Assembly (NCBI GenBank): GCA_035629175.1 | Contig: DASPIL010000029.1 | Span: 1-64,000, forward strand | Source of the DNA: Verrucomicrobiia bacterium | GTDB taxonomy: Bacteria > Verrucomicrobiota > Verrucomicrobiia > Limisphaerales > DASXHY01 | Reading direction: 5' to 3' | Length of the DNA stretch: 64,000 nucleotides | Shown: positions 11,912 to 19,566 of the stretch, in pieces | Layout of the letters: each line of letters begins with the position of its first letter | How positions within the stretch are numbered: position 1 is the first letter of the stretch | Position numbers and translations under genes: made by a program | Notes under the pieces: model-generated | Told to the model about the DNA's origin: nothing | Seen by the model: only the letters and a program-made list of their open reading frames with translations | Databases searched by the model: none

Positions 11912-12130
11912 GTGGCGTTTTGGGAAACGGACGAAAAGAAGGTGGAATACTTTAATGATGGCGCCAGTTATCCGCGCGAAGCAGTGAGCGCCCGGCACGA
12001 ACAAGGCGCAATTAACGCCGCGTTCCACAGTTCGGTCAGCTTTACGCGAATCGATTACTGGTATTTGGCCGTGGCGGAGACCAATCGGAATCGGCTCTGG
12101 TGTTACGCGGGAAGTCCGGATGGTCGCTGA
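11912..12130 (+). CDS. Possible small hypothetical protein or remnant
   Basis: A 72-codon frame from GTG 11912 with AGGGG about 10 nt upstream. The product is compositionally protein-like, rich in aromatic residues in its second half (FTRIDYWYLAVAETNRN). It matches no family I recognise. It could be a small gene or the surviving C-terminal piece of a larger one, since the frame stays open upstream into repeat-rich sequence. Confidence 0.3.
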   Translation: MAFWETDEKKVEYFNDGASYPREAVSARHEQGAINAAFHSSVSFTRIDYWYLAVAETNRNRLWCYAGSPDGR

Positions 12131-12208
12131 CCTTAATGGATGTGTTGCTTGGGAGACTCTTGAAAGAGCAGCAGCTCCGATCCGCATAGGACTGTTTTTG
12201 TCTCACCC

Positions 12209-12652
12209 ATGAGCTACGATGTCAGGATGAGTTCCAGCCAGCTCTGGTTGTTTCCGCATCCGCGCCCCCTGGTCGAGCGGTTTGGCAAAGATTTTTTTTG
12301 CCAGATTCCCCGCTCGCCAGGCGTTTACTTTTTCTGCGGCCCGGGCGAAGGGGTGTTGTATGTGGGCAAGGCCAGAAACCTTCGCAAGCGCCTGGGCACG
12401 TACCGTGTCGCCAATCCCGAACGCCTGCCCCGCCGCATCATTCGCCTGCTGCATCGCGTGACGCGCATCGAATGGGACGAATGCCCCTCGGAATTCGCCG
12501 CCAGTTGCCGCGAGGAATTGTTGATCGCAGTGCTTCAGCCGCGGTTCAACAAGGCTGGAGTGGTCTGGCCAAGCAAATCTCCCTCCTCTCCCCAGCCCTC
12601 TCCTCCGCTGGGAGCGGAAGAGAGGGGGAAATGGCGGGATACCGCCCTGTGA
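12209..12652 (+). CDS. GIY-YIG nuclease-domain protein with repeat-derived C-terminus
   Basis: A 147-residue protein with the UvrC-type GIY-YIG endonuclease domain: GVY (38-40), YVG (51-53), the Arg of RKRLGTY (61) and the catalytic Glu in the REELLI helix (102). Such domains nick DNA. The domain ends at LQPRFNKAG. From about residue 123 the product is the translation of an RPT2 repeat (SSPQPSPPLGAEERGKW), so the native C-terminus seems to have been replaced. It lies 60 bp upstream of imuA on the same strand and may be co-transcribed with the mutasome. A second in-frame ATG at 12227 could be the real start. Confidence 0.85.
   Translation: MSYDVRMSSSQLWLFPHPRPLVERFGKDFFCQIPRSPGVYFFCGPGEGVLYVGKARNLRKRLGTYRVANPERLPRRIIRLLHRVTRIEWDECPSEFAASCREELLIAVLQPRFNKAGVVWPSKSPSSPQPSPPLGAEERGKWRDTAL
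12578..12630 (+). repeat. RPT2 copy inside the GIY-YIG gene
   Basis: CTCCCCAGCCCTCTCCTCCG followed by a GAGCGGAAGAGAGGG arm matches the modules at 11477-11520 and 20916-20945. The copy is read in frame as the last 20 or so codons of the GIY-YIG gene, and the frame stops shortly after it. Confidence 0.8.
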
Positions 12653-12711
12653 ATAACTCCGGGGTGAAACCCATTGCCTGAGCCCTTTCCCCGATTACAT
12701 TGATCATCCGC

Positions 12712-13398
12712 ATGTCCACTGCCCGTGTCATCCAGTTGCGCCAGCTTCTCAGAGAGAAGATTCCTCAAGCGCGCCTCGGCCTGGATGAACTCACCGCCCG
12801 CCCCCTGAATTCCTGGGCGACTGGCATTGCCCAATTGGATGATTCCCTGCATGGCGGCCTTCCCCGCGGCGCGCTCACGGAAATCATCGCTCCCCAGCGC
12901 AGTTCCGGCAGCGCCCTGTTGCGCAATGCCCTCGTCGCTCGCGCCGCTGCCGAGCGGCAGATCGTGGCGTATATCGACGGCCACGATTCGCTCGACGTCA
13001 CTGCGCTCGAACCTGCAGTTGTGGAACGTCTGCTGTGGGTGCGATGCCGCACGGCGGAGGAGGCATTGAAAGCGGGCGACCTGATCCTGCGCGATCGCAA
13101 TGTCCCGCTCGTGATCCTCGATTTGGTTTCGAACCCCACCATGGAACTGCGGCGCATCGGGGCCACCACGTGGTTTCGATTTCAGCGGATTCTCGAAATG
13201 GGCTCGACGGTTTGCGTGGTGCTGACTCCAGAGCCGCGGGTGAGCCCGGCCCAGGCGCGCATTACCATTCGCCCCCAACGACGCAATCTCGCCGCTCTTG
13301 ATCGCGAATCCGTGGAACTCATTTCTGAATTGAAATTGGAAGTTTCCGACGCGCGCCGGCTTCAGGAAACGAACGAGCAACTGCAAAGCCTCGCGTGA
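12712..13398 (+). CDS. imuA: ImuA, RecA-like mutasome accessory protein
   Basis: A 228-residue member of the ImuA (SulA/RecA-like) group. In the ImuA-ImuB-ImuC mutasome it supports damage-induced translesion synthesis, probably by modulating RecA and docking ImuB. LNSWATGIAQLDDSLHGGLP followed by RGALTEI matches the N-terminal RecA-like core, where the P-loop is degenerate. The start is taken as ATG 12712, because the TTG 12 nt upstream adds nothing conserved. It is separated from imuB by 3 nt. No obvious LexA-type palindrome was found in the 60 bp upstream. Confidence 0.88.
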   Translation: MSTARVIQLRQLLREKIPQARLGLDELTARPLNSWATGIAQLDDSLHGGLPRGALTEIIAPQRSSGSALLRNALVARAAAERQIVAYIDGHDSLDVTALEPAVVERLLWVRCRTAEEALKAGDLILRDRNVPLVILDLVSNPTMELRRIGATTWFRFQRILEMGSTVCVVLTPEPRVSPAQARITIRPQRRNLAALDRESVELISELKLEVSDARRLQETNEQLQSLA

Positions 13399-13401
13399 AC
13401 C

Positions 13402-14871
13402 TTGGACACTTTCGCGGCCATTTTCGTCCCTGACTTCGCCCTGCAAGCCGTATTGCGGCAGGAAGCGGAGTCGTGTTCAAAGTCCATCGCGCTCGTCGAT
13501 CCAAGCCTGCCCAAGCCAAACATCATCCAGCTCACCAGCCCCGCGCGCGCGCAGGGTGTGATCGAAGGATTAACCGCCAGCCAGGCAATGGCGCGCAGCG
13601 CTGAACTGCGGATCCTGTCGCGTTCGCTGGCGCAGGAACAGGCGGCGATGGATATCCTGCTTCAAACGGCCTATGCCTTTTCGCCCAGCATCGAAAACAG
13701 CGCTCCTGGCGTCTGCACTCTGGAATTGAAGGGGCTTGGATTAGACGGCGAAAGCGCACTTCAGGATTGGGCTGCGCAGATTGTGGCCGCGCTCGAAACG
13801 CTGAGTTTGCGCGTTCGCATTGGCGTGGCGTCGACGCCATCGCTCGCGTTGCTTGCCGCCAAGGCCGCGCGCCCGACGTTGATTGTTCGCGATGTGGATG
13901 CGTTTGTATCCGCGCTGCCTGTCGACGTGCTGGAACCTTCGCCGTCCATTCTCGATATTTTGGAGCGATGGGGTGTTCAGACCATTGGCGAATTGCTCAA
14001 CCTCGGCCGAACTGAACTCGCGGATCGTCTGGGTCCTGAAATCGTGTCATTGCTGCGCCGCCTCTCGCCGCACGCCAGCCGCCCCCTCAAGCTCGTCGCG
14101 CCTAGGCAGACGTTTGCGGAACAGGTTGAATTTGAAGTGGAGATTGAAACCGCCGAGCCGCTGCTGTTTGTGCTGCGGCGTTTTGTTGAACAACTGGCGC
14201 GGCGCCTCGACGTGATTCATCTCGTCGTCGCGCAGTTGCATCTGCAACTGAAACTCGGATCAGGCGCTGTTTACGAACATCACTTTCGCATTCCCGCGCC
14301 AACCGCTGACGTCAACACGCTCTTTCGCACACTGCAAACGCACCTGGAATCGGTTCGCACCGAAACGGCAATCGTCGGTTTGACACTGGAAGCCACACCT
14401 TGCCTGCCGCAGACGCATCAGTTTGGTCTGTTTGAAACGACGCTCAGGGACCCCAATCAATTCGCCGAAACGCTGGCGTGTCTCACCGCGTTGTGCGGAT
14501 CGGATCGCGTCGGAACTCCGGTCGTGGCAAGCACGCATCGGCCCGACGTGTTCTCGCTGCGATCTCCGCAATTCGACGCGCAGGCTTCCGGCGCCGCCCA
14601 CGTTGACGCAGCGATTGGACTGGCTTTGCGCCGTTTTCGTCCGGCAATTCCCGCGACGGTGGAATTTCGCGGGGAACGCCCGGCGCTGCTCCGCAGTTCG
14701 TCGGTCAATGGGGCCGTGGTGGAAGTGCGCGGGCCTTACCGCAGTTCGGGCGACTGGTGGGATCGGCAGGTTTGGACGCGGGAGGAATGGGATGTGCAAA
14801 CTGCGGATGGAACGCTGTGCCGGATTTTCAGGACGGGAACCGAATGCTTTGTGGAGGGCGTCTATGACTGA
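13402..14871 (+). CDS. imuB: ImuB, non-catalytic Y-family polymerase-like protein
   Basis: A 489-residue Y-family polymerase homologue that in characterised mutasomes is inactive and acts as a hub linking ImuA, DnaE2 and the sliding clamp. The catalytic DxD and DE acidic residues expected of an active DinB are not preserved in the FAAIFVPDFALQ and SIENSAPG regions. A consensus beta-clamp-binding motif, QFGLF (Q340-F344), lies after the little-finger region, as expected for ImuB. The start is TTG 13402, 3 nt after imuA. The stop overlaps dnaE2 by 8 bp. Confidence 0.92.
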   Translation: MDTFAAIFVPDFALQAVLRQEAESCSKSIALVDPSLPKPNIIQLTSPARAQGVIEGLTASQAMARSAELRILSRSLAQEQAAMDILLQTAYAFSPSIENSAPGVCTLELKGLGLDGESALQDWAAQIVAALETLSLRVRIGVASTPSLALLAAKAARPTLIVRDVDAFVSALPVDVLEPSPSILDILERWGVQTIGELLNLGRTELADRLGPEIVSLLRRLSPHASRPLKLVAPRQTFAEQVEFEVEIETAEPLLFVLRRFVEQLARRLDVIHLVVAQLHLQLKLGSGAVYEHHFRIPAPTADVNTLFRTLQTHLESVRTETAIVGLTLEATPCLPQTHQFGLFETTLRDPNQFAETLACLTALCGSDRVGTPVVASTHRPDVFSLRSPQFDAQASGAAHVDAAIGLALRRFRPAIPATVEFRGERPALLRSSSVNGAVVEVRGPYRSSGDWWDRQVWTREEWDVQTADGTLCRIFRTGTECFVEGVYD

Positions 14872-17800
14872 GGCGCAACGTCTGAAGGGCAGGGGGCACG
14901 GCGGGTATGTGGAACTCCACGCACGCAGCGCGTTCAGTTTTTTGCGCGGCGCTTCCACTCCCGAACAGCTCGCCGAGAAAGCCGCTGCGCTGGGATTGCC
15001 CGCGGTGGCGTTATGCGATCGCAATGGCGTCTATGGCGCGCCGCGGCTCTTTGGCCGTGCGCAGGAAACCGGCGTAAAGGCCATTGTAGGCGCCGAGATC
15101 GTGATGGAAGACCAGACCGTTCTGCCTGTATTGGTGGAATCACGCGTCGGTTACCAGAACCTCTGCCAGCTGCTCACGCGTGCGCATCTGCGCAGCGAAA
15201 AAGGCAAAGCCACTGTGGGCTGGGATGAATTGCCGGAATTTGCAAAAGGGTTGGTGGCGTTGACGGGCGATGAGGAAGGGCCGCTGCTGAAGGATTTGGC
15301 GAAGACTGCTTCCCTGGAAAGCGGCAACGGCACGCGGCTTCTGCAACGCGGCGGAACATCGCCCATCGCATTTGGAAGTTCACGCCGCCCCGCCGCAAAG
15401 GGTGGACAAGTGCGCGCGCTGGAAAGGCTCCTGCACATTTTCGGACGCGATCATCTGTTCGTCGAGGTTCAACGCCATCACCTGCGCGGCGAGGATCGAA
15501 CGCATCGCGATCTTGTCGAATTGGCGGAGCAATCTCACCTGCCGCTGCTGGCGACGAACGGCGTGTTGTATGCATCTGAAATGGAACGTCCGATCCTCGA
15601 TGTCTTCACCTGCATCCGAAATCACACGCACCTGGATGCTGCTGGGAAGCTCCTGGCGCAGAACAGCGAGCGTTATCTGAAGACGTCCGCGCAGATGAGC
15701 GAGTTGTTCTTCGATTGCCCGGAAGCGATCGAAAATACGGTGCGGCTTGCCCAGCGTCTGGAGTTTTCGATGGAAAACCTGGGATACGAATTTCCCGAGT
15801 ATCCCGTGCCGCCCGGCCATTCCATGGATACGTTCCTGCGTGAACAGGCTTACGCGGGCGCCAGGCAGCGCTATGGGTACGTGCCCGAGAAAGTCCGGCT
15901 GCAGCTTGAAAAGGAATTGCCGCTGATCGCAAAGCTCAAGGTCTCAGGATATTTCCTCATCGTCTGGGACATCGTCCAGTTCTGCCGCCAGCAGAACATC
16001 ATGGCGCAGGGCCGCGGCAGCGCTGCCAACAGCACGGTATGCTTTTGCCTGGGCATCACTGCTGTCGATCCGTTGCGCTTCAACACGCTGTTTGAACGCT
16101 TCCTCACCGAAGGACGCAAGAGTTCCTGGCCTGACATCGACATCGACCTGCCCAGCGGCGGTCGCCGTGAGCGCGTGATCCAGGAAATCTACCAGCGTTA
16201 CGGACGCCACGGCGCTGCAATGACTGCGAACGTCATCACGTTCCGCGGACGCAGCGCATCGCGGGAAGTGGGCAAGGCGTTGAACCTTGCGGGCGATGTG
16301 TTGAATCGCTTCTCGAACCTGTACGCGAATGGAGATTTCCCGCACACGCTCGACCTCGCGGCTCAAATGGAAAAGGCCGGCCTGCCGAAGGAACATCCAC
16401 GCGCGCCTGCCTTTGCCGTGTTGTGCAGCGCGATTCGCGGATTGCCGCGGCATCTCGGGCAACATTCGGGTGGCATGATCATTTGCCAGGGAAAACTGGA
16501 TTCCGTGATGCCGCTCGAGAATGCATCGATGCCTGGCCGCGTCGTGGCGCAATGGGACAAGGACGATTGCGAAGACTTGGGCATCATCAAGGTGGACTTC
16601 CTCGGCCTCGGCATGATGTCGGTGCTGCAGGACACAGTGGAGTTGACGGGCCGATTGGGACGTCCAGTCGACCTGGCGCACCTGCCGCAGGATGACGCGA
16701 AAACGTTTGAAATGATGCAGGCTGCGGACACGGTTGGCGTATTCCAGATTGAGAGCCGCGCGCAGATGGCGACGCTGCCGCGCATGAAGCCGAAATGTTT
16801 TTATGATGTCGTGATCGAAGTCGCGATCATCCGTCCCGGCCCGATCCAGGGGCATCTGATGCATCCCTACCTGGAGCGCCGCGCGGGCAAGCAGCCTGTG
16901 CGCTATTATCACGACAGCGTGAAGCCGGTCCTTGAGCGCACGCTGGGCGTGCCATTGTTCCAGGAACAGATGCTGGAGATCGCGATGGTAATGGCGAATT
17001 TTTCGGGCGCGGAAGCGGAGGAATTGCGGCGCGCACTGAGTTTTCATCGTTCGCAGGAACGCATGCAGAAGGTGGAGAAGAAACTGCGCGCTGCCCTGGA
17101 ACGCAATGGCCATGGGCCTGAAGTCGTGGAGCAGATCATCCAGGCGATTGGCTCGTTCGCGTTGTACGGCTTTCCTGAATCACACGCGATCAGCTTCGCG
17201 CACCTGGCTTATGCCTCGGCTTATTTGAAGGCCCATCGCGCACCCGAGTTTTACGCGAGCCTCTTGAACAACCAGCCGATGGGTTTTTATTCTTCGGCGT
17301 CGCTGGTGAAGGATGGCCAGCGCCATGGCGTGAAGTTTCTGCCCGTGTGCGTCAGGGAGTCGGACTGGGATTGCGCGATTGAATCGGCGCACGTAGCGCA
17401 GGCTTCCAGGCCCGCAGGAGCGTTGAGTTCTGGAGCTGCACGAGAATCCCTTCATGTGCGCCTCGGCCTGCGGGTGATTCGCGGGCTCAGCCGCACGAGC
17501 GCGGAACAGCTTCTTGCCGAGCAACGCCGGGAGCCGTTCACTTCGATTGACGATTGCAAGCGGCGCGTGCGGTTGAACAGGGATGAATGGCGCGTGCTCG
17601 CGGAAGTGGGCGCGTTCAACTGCTTTGCCGCGCATCGGCGCGACGCGCTGTGGCTGGTGGAGAAGGAATGGCGGCAGGGGGATTTATTCGAATACAGCGA
17701 ACTGGCCCGCGCAGGAAAAGCTTCTGAATCCACTCCCGCCGATTCGGAATTGCGCGAGGCGCCTTTGGATGCGCGCACCGCGTCGCCATTGCCCGCGATG

Positions 17801-18211
17801 AATTATGCGGAACGCATTCGCGCTGATTACCGCGCGATGCAGCTTACGACTGGGAAGCACCCGATGGCTTTGTTGCGATCCCAATTGAAGGACGTCTGGC
17901 GCGCCGCGGATTTGCCAAAGGCGGAAAGCGGCAGTTGGATTCGAATTGCAGGCAATGTGATCTGCCGCCAGCGTCCCGGCACCGCGAAGGGATTTGTCTT
18001 TATCAGCCTGGAAGACGAGACCGGCATCAGCAACGCCATCGTGACGCCGCCGATGTTTGAGGCGAACAGGTTGTTGATCACGGAGGAATCATTCCTTGTG
18101 ATCGAAGGCACGCTGCAGAACGTGGACAACGTCATTCACGTGAAGGCTGCCCGGATTGAGCGCTTGAAGGCAGATCCGCGAGTGGCCACCGCCTCCTACG
18201 ATTTCCACTGA
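14864..18211 (+). CDS. dnaE2: DnaE2/ImuC error-prone DNA polymerase III alpha subunit
   Basis: A 1115-residue C-family polymerase for error-prone translesion synthesis with ImuA and ImuB. The PHP domain is N-terminal (YVELHARSAFSFLRGAS). The palm has the catalytic acidic triad PD424-I-D426-I-D428. A helix-hairpin-helix region and a C-terminal OB fold (RIAGNVICRQRPGTAKGF) follow. ATG 14864 has GGAGGG 5 nt upstream and lies within the end of imuB. Residues about 844-864 (VAQASRPAGALSS onward) are an in-frame RPT1 insertion. A second segment around residues 165-185 (GGTSPIAFGSSRRPAAKGG) may be another degraded insertion. Confidence 0.95.
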   Translation: MTEAQRLKGRGHGGYVELHARSAFSFLRGASTPEQLAEKAAALGLPAVALCDRNGVYGAPRLFGRAQETGVKAIVGAEIVMEDQTVLPVLVESRVGYQNLCQLLTRAHLRSEKGKATVGWDELPEFAKGLVALTGDEEGPLLKDLAKTASLESGNGTRLLQRGGTSPIAFGSSRRPAAKGGQVRALERLLHIFGRDHLFVEVQRHHLRGEDRTHRDLVELAEQSHLPLLATNGVLYASEMERPILDVFTCIRNHTHLDAAGKLLAQNSERYLKTSAQMSELFFDCPEAIENTVRLAQRLEFSMENLGYEFPEYPVPPGHSMDTFLREQAYAGARQRYGYVPEKVRLQLEKELPLIAKLKVSGYFLIVWDIVQFCRQQNIMAQGRGSAANSTVCFCLGITAVDPLRFNTLFERFLTEGRKSSWPDIDIDLPSGGRRERVIQEIYQRYGRHGAAMTANVITFRGRSASREVGKALNLAGDVLNRFSNLYANGDFPHTLDLAAQMEKAGLPKEHPRAPAFAVLCSAIRGLPRHLGQHSGGMIICQGKLDSVMPLENASMPGRVVAQWDKDDCEDLGIIKVDFLGLGMMSVLQDTVELTGRLGRPVDLAHLPQDDAKTFEMMQAADTVGVFQIESRAQMATLPRMKPKCFYDVVIEVAIIRPGPIQGHLMHPYLERRAGKQPVRYYHDSVKPVLERTLGVPLFQEQMLEIAMVMANFSGAEAEELRRALSFHRSQERMQKVEKKLRAALERNGHGPEVVEQIIQAIGSFALYGFPESHAISFAHLAYASAYLKAHRAPEFYASLLNNQPMGFYSSASLVKDGQRHGVKFLPVCVRESDWDCAIESAHVAQASRPAGALSSGAARESLHVRLGLRVIRGLSRTSAEQLLAEQRREPFTSIDDCKRRVRLNRDEWRVLAEVGAFNCFAAHRRDALWLVEKEWRQGDLFEYSELARAGKASESTPADSELREAPLDARTASPLPAMNYAERIRADYRAMQLTTGKHPMALLRSQLKDVWRAADLPKAESGSWIRIAGNVICRQRPGTAKGFVFISLEDETGISNAIVTPPMFEANRLLITEESFLVIEGTLQNVDNVIHVKAARIERLKADPRVATASYDFH
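17393..17450 (+). repeat. RPT1 module inserted in dnaE2
   Basis: GTAGCGCAGGCTTCCAGGCC followed by CGCAGG matches the opening module of the RPT1 copies at 21081 and 44216, including the GTAGCGCAGG boundary and a nearly perfect palindrome. It is read as VAQASRPAG, the same reading frame as in three hydrolase genes. It adds about 20 residues to DnaE2 without breaking the frame. Confidence 0.7.
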
Positions 18212-18217
18212 ACTCCG

Positions 18218-18928
18218 CTACGTTGCTGAACGAATCACCTCAGCCACCTTCTTGAGATCTTCAACGAACCGCCGCATTTCAGCGTGGCGCGTTTCGGGAT
18301 CGGGCGCGCGCAGGATGGACGAAGGATGAACGGTGGCGACGGTGTGTTGCGCAAGCGGTGATTCCATAAATTGCCCGCGCTGCTGGCTGACACGAAAGTC
18401 CTTTCCCAGCAACGCCTGGGCAGCTGTCGCTCCAAGGCAAACCAGCACGTCCGGTTTTAGCACGGCAAGTTCCGCCTCCAGCCACGGACGGCACGCGGCA
18501 ATCTCGCGTCCGTTTGGTTTCTTGTGAATGCGGCGCTTGCCCTTTGGTTCCCACTTGAAGTGCTTCACCGTGTTTGTGACGTAAACCTGGTCTCGCTGAA
18601 TTCCCGCCTCGGCCAGCGCTTGATCCAGCAGCCGGCCCGCGGGTCCAACGAATGGCTTGCCCGCAAGGTCTTCATCGTTCCCGGGCTGTTCCCCCACGAA
18701 CACCACCCGTGCACCGCGCGCGCCTTCTCCGAACACCGTTTGCGTCCCCGTTTTCCACAGCGGACAGGCCCGGCAATCGCGTGCGGCCGCCTGGAGTTTG
18801 GAAATGGTGGGCCGCGGCGGAACCAGCGGCGCTGCGGTTCCGGCTTGTTCCTCACCATCGCCAGCACGCGGCTTTGACGGAGCAAACCGGCTGCGTTTCA
18901 CCCGCTTTTCAATCAGGCGCTGTTCCAT
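18218..18928 (-). CDS. udgX: UdgX-type uracil-DNA glycosylase
   Basis: A 236-residue uracil-DNA glycosylase of the UdgX group, which excises uracil and can remain covalently joined to the abasic site. The diagnostic features are GEQPG (79-83), the KRRIHK loop (131-136) with the covalent-bond histidine H135, and the HPSS motif (201-204). Cysteines 52, 55, 146 and 164 fit a 4Fe-4S cluster. The N-terminal 40 residues are a basic extension absent from Mycobacterium UdgX. The start is ATG 18928; a GTG at 18943 would add five residues. It converges on dnaE2 with only 6 bp between the stops. Confidence 0.92.
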   Translation of the reverse strand: MEQRLIEKRVKRSRFAPSKPRAGDGEEQAGTAAPLVPPRPTISKLQAAARDCRACPLWKTGTQTVFGEGARGARVVFVGEQPGNDEDLAGKPFVGPAGRLLDQALAEAGIQRDQVYVTNTVKHFKWEPKGKRRIHKKPNGREIAACRPWLEAELAVLKPDVLVCLGATAAQALLGKDFRVSQQRGQFMESPLAQHTVATVHPSSILRAPDPETRHAEMRRFVEDLKKVAEVIRSAT

Positions 18929-19032
18929 GACGCATTTTATCACGGGCAGATCAGCCCCGCGCCTGGGGTGATCTAAGCCACCGTCGGGGAATCACGCATT
19001 GGCAATCCGCAGCGGGGGACGGACATTGTCGC

Positions 19033-19566
19033 ATGCCGAAAGACATTCGATTTGGCGAGCTCGTAAAATCAGCAGGAAAGCCGGAGGTGATCACGTTGTG
19101 GTCCGATCCAAAGCAGGATCGCGGATTCATGAAAGCTGTGAAGGAAAACCGTGTGCTGACGCTGATCCAGGCGCCGGCCAGCAAACGGAAGGATTTTGGA
19201 AGGATCGGCTTTCACCAGGAAGCGTTCGCCTCCTACCTCGTTTTTCCGAAGCCGCTGCCGAAAGAGACCAAGCCGCGCGTGATTGGAATCAAGTACGACC
19301 TCATGGAACAACCCCGCGTTGCCGATCCAGTCGACCTCACCGATCCTTCGCCCAAGCCTGAGAAAAAGACTGTCAGAAAACGAAAGGCGTTCGAGATTCT
19401 GCTTCGGCGGCAGGCAACGTTTGAGACAACGGTGACGATCGATGACGCGCCGACAGTTGCCGCCGCGCGCAAGAAAGCGGTGCAGGAAATGGCCGCCGCG
19501 CCCTTTGATCTCACCAAGGCAGTGATGAAGAACGAAGTCCTGGACGTGCGTCAGAAGGAAGTCTAG
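19033..19566 (+). CDS. Hypothetical protein
   Basis: A 177-residue soluble protein with no signal peptide or membrane segment. The N-terminal 100 residues look globular (FGELVKSAGKPEVITLWSDP and RIGFHQEAFASYLVFPKPL). A basic linker, KPEKKTVRKRKA, leads to a C-terminal helix-rich segment that includes TVAAARKKAVQEM. No family is recognised. It overlaps the end of hisD by 4 bp in convergent orientation and is divergent from udgX. Confidence 0.7.
   Translation: MPKDIRFGELVKSAGKPEVITLWSDPKQDRGFMKAVKENRVLTLIQAPASKRKDFGRIGFHQEAFASYLVFPKPLPKETKPRVIGIKYDLMEQPRVADPVDLTDPSPKPEKKTVRKRKAFEILLRRQATFETTVTIDDAPTVAAARKKAVQEMAAAPFDLTKAVMKNEVLDVRQKEV

Larger units (their letters stand above)
11353..12208. other. 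Long intergenic region with RPT2 copies
   Basis: This 856-bp gap separates the MBL-fold gene from the damage-tolerance block. Its first 230 bp are RPT2 repeats in both orientations. The middle has low-complexity GC-rich sequence with short spurious frames. The last 220 bp hold one possible small gene (listed separately). I see no RNA gene or transposase remnant. Confidence 0.7.

Noticed and set aside
15944-17113. A 389-codon minus-strand frame
   Set aside because: It is antisense to the conserved core of dnaE2, including the catalytic Asp region, and has no recognisable domain.
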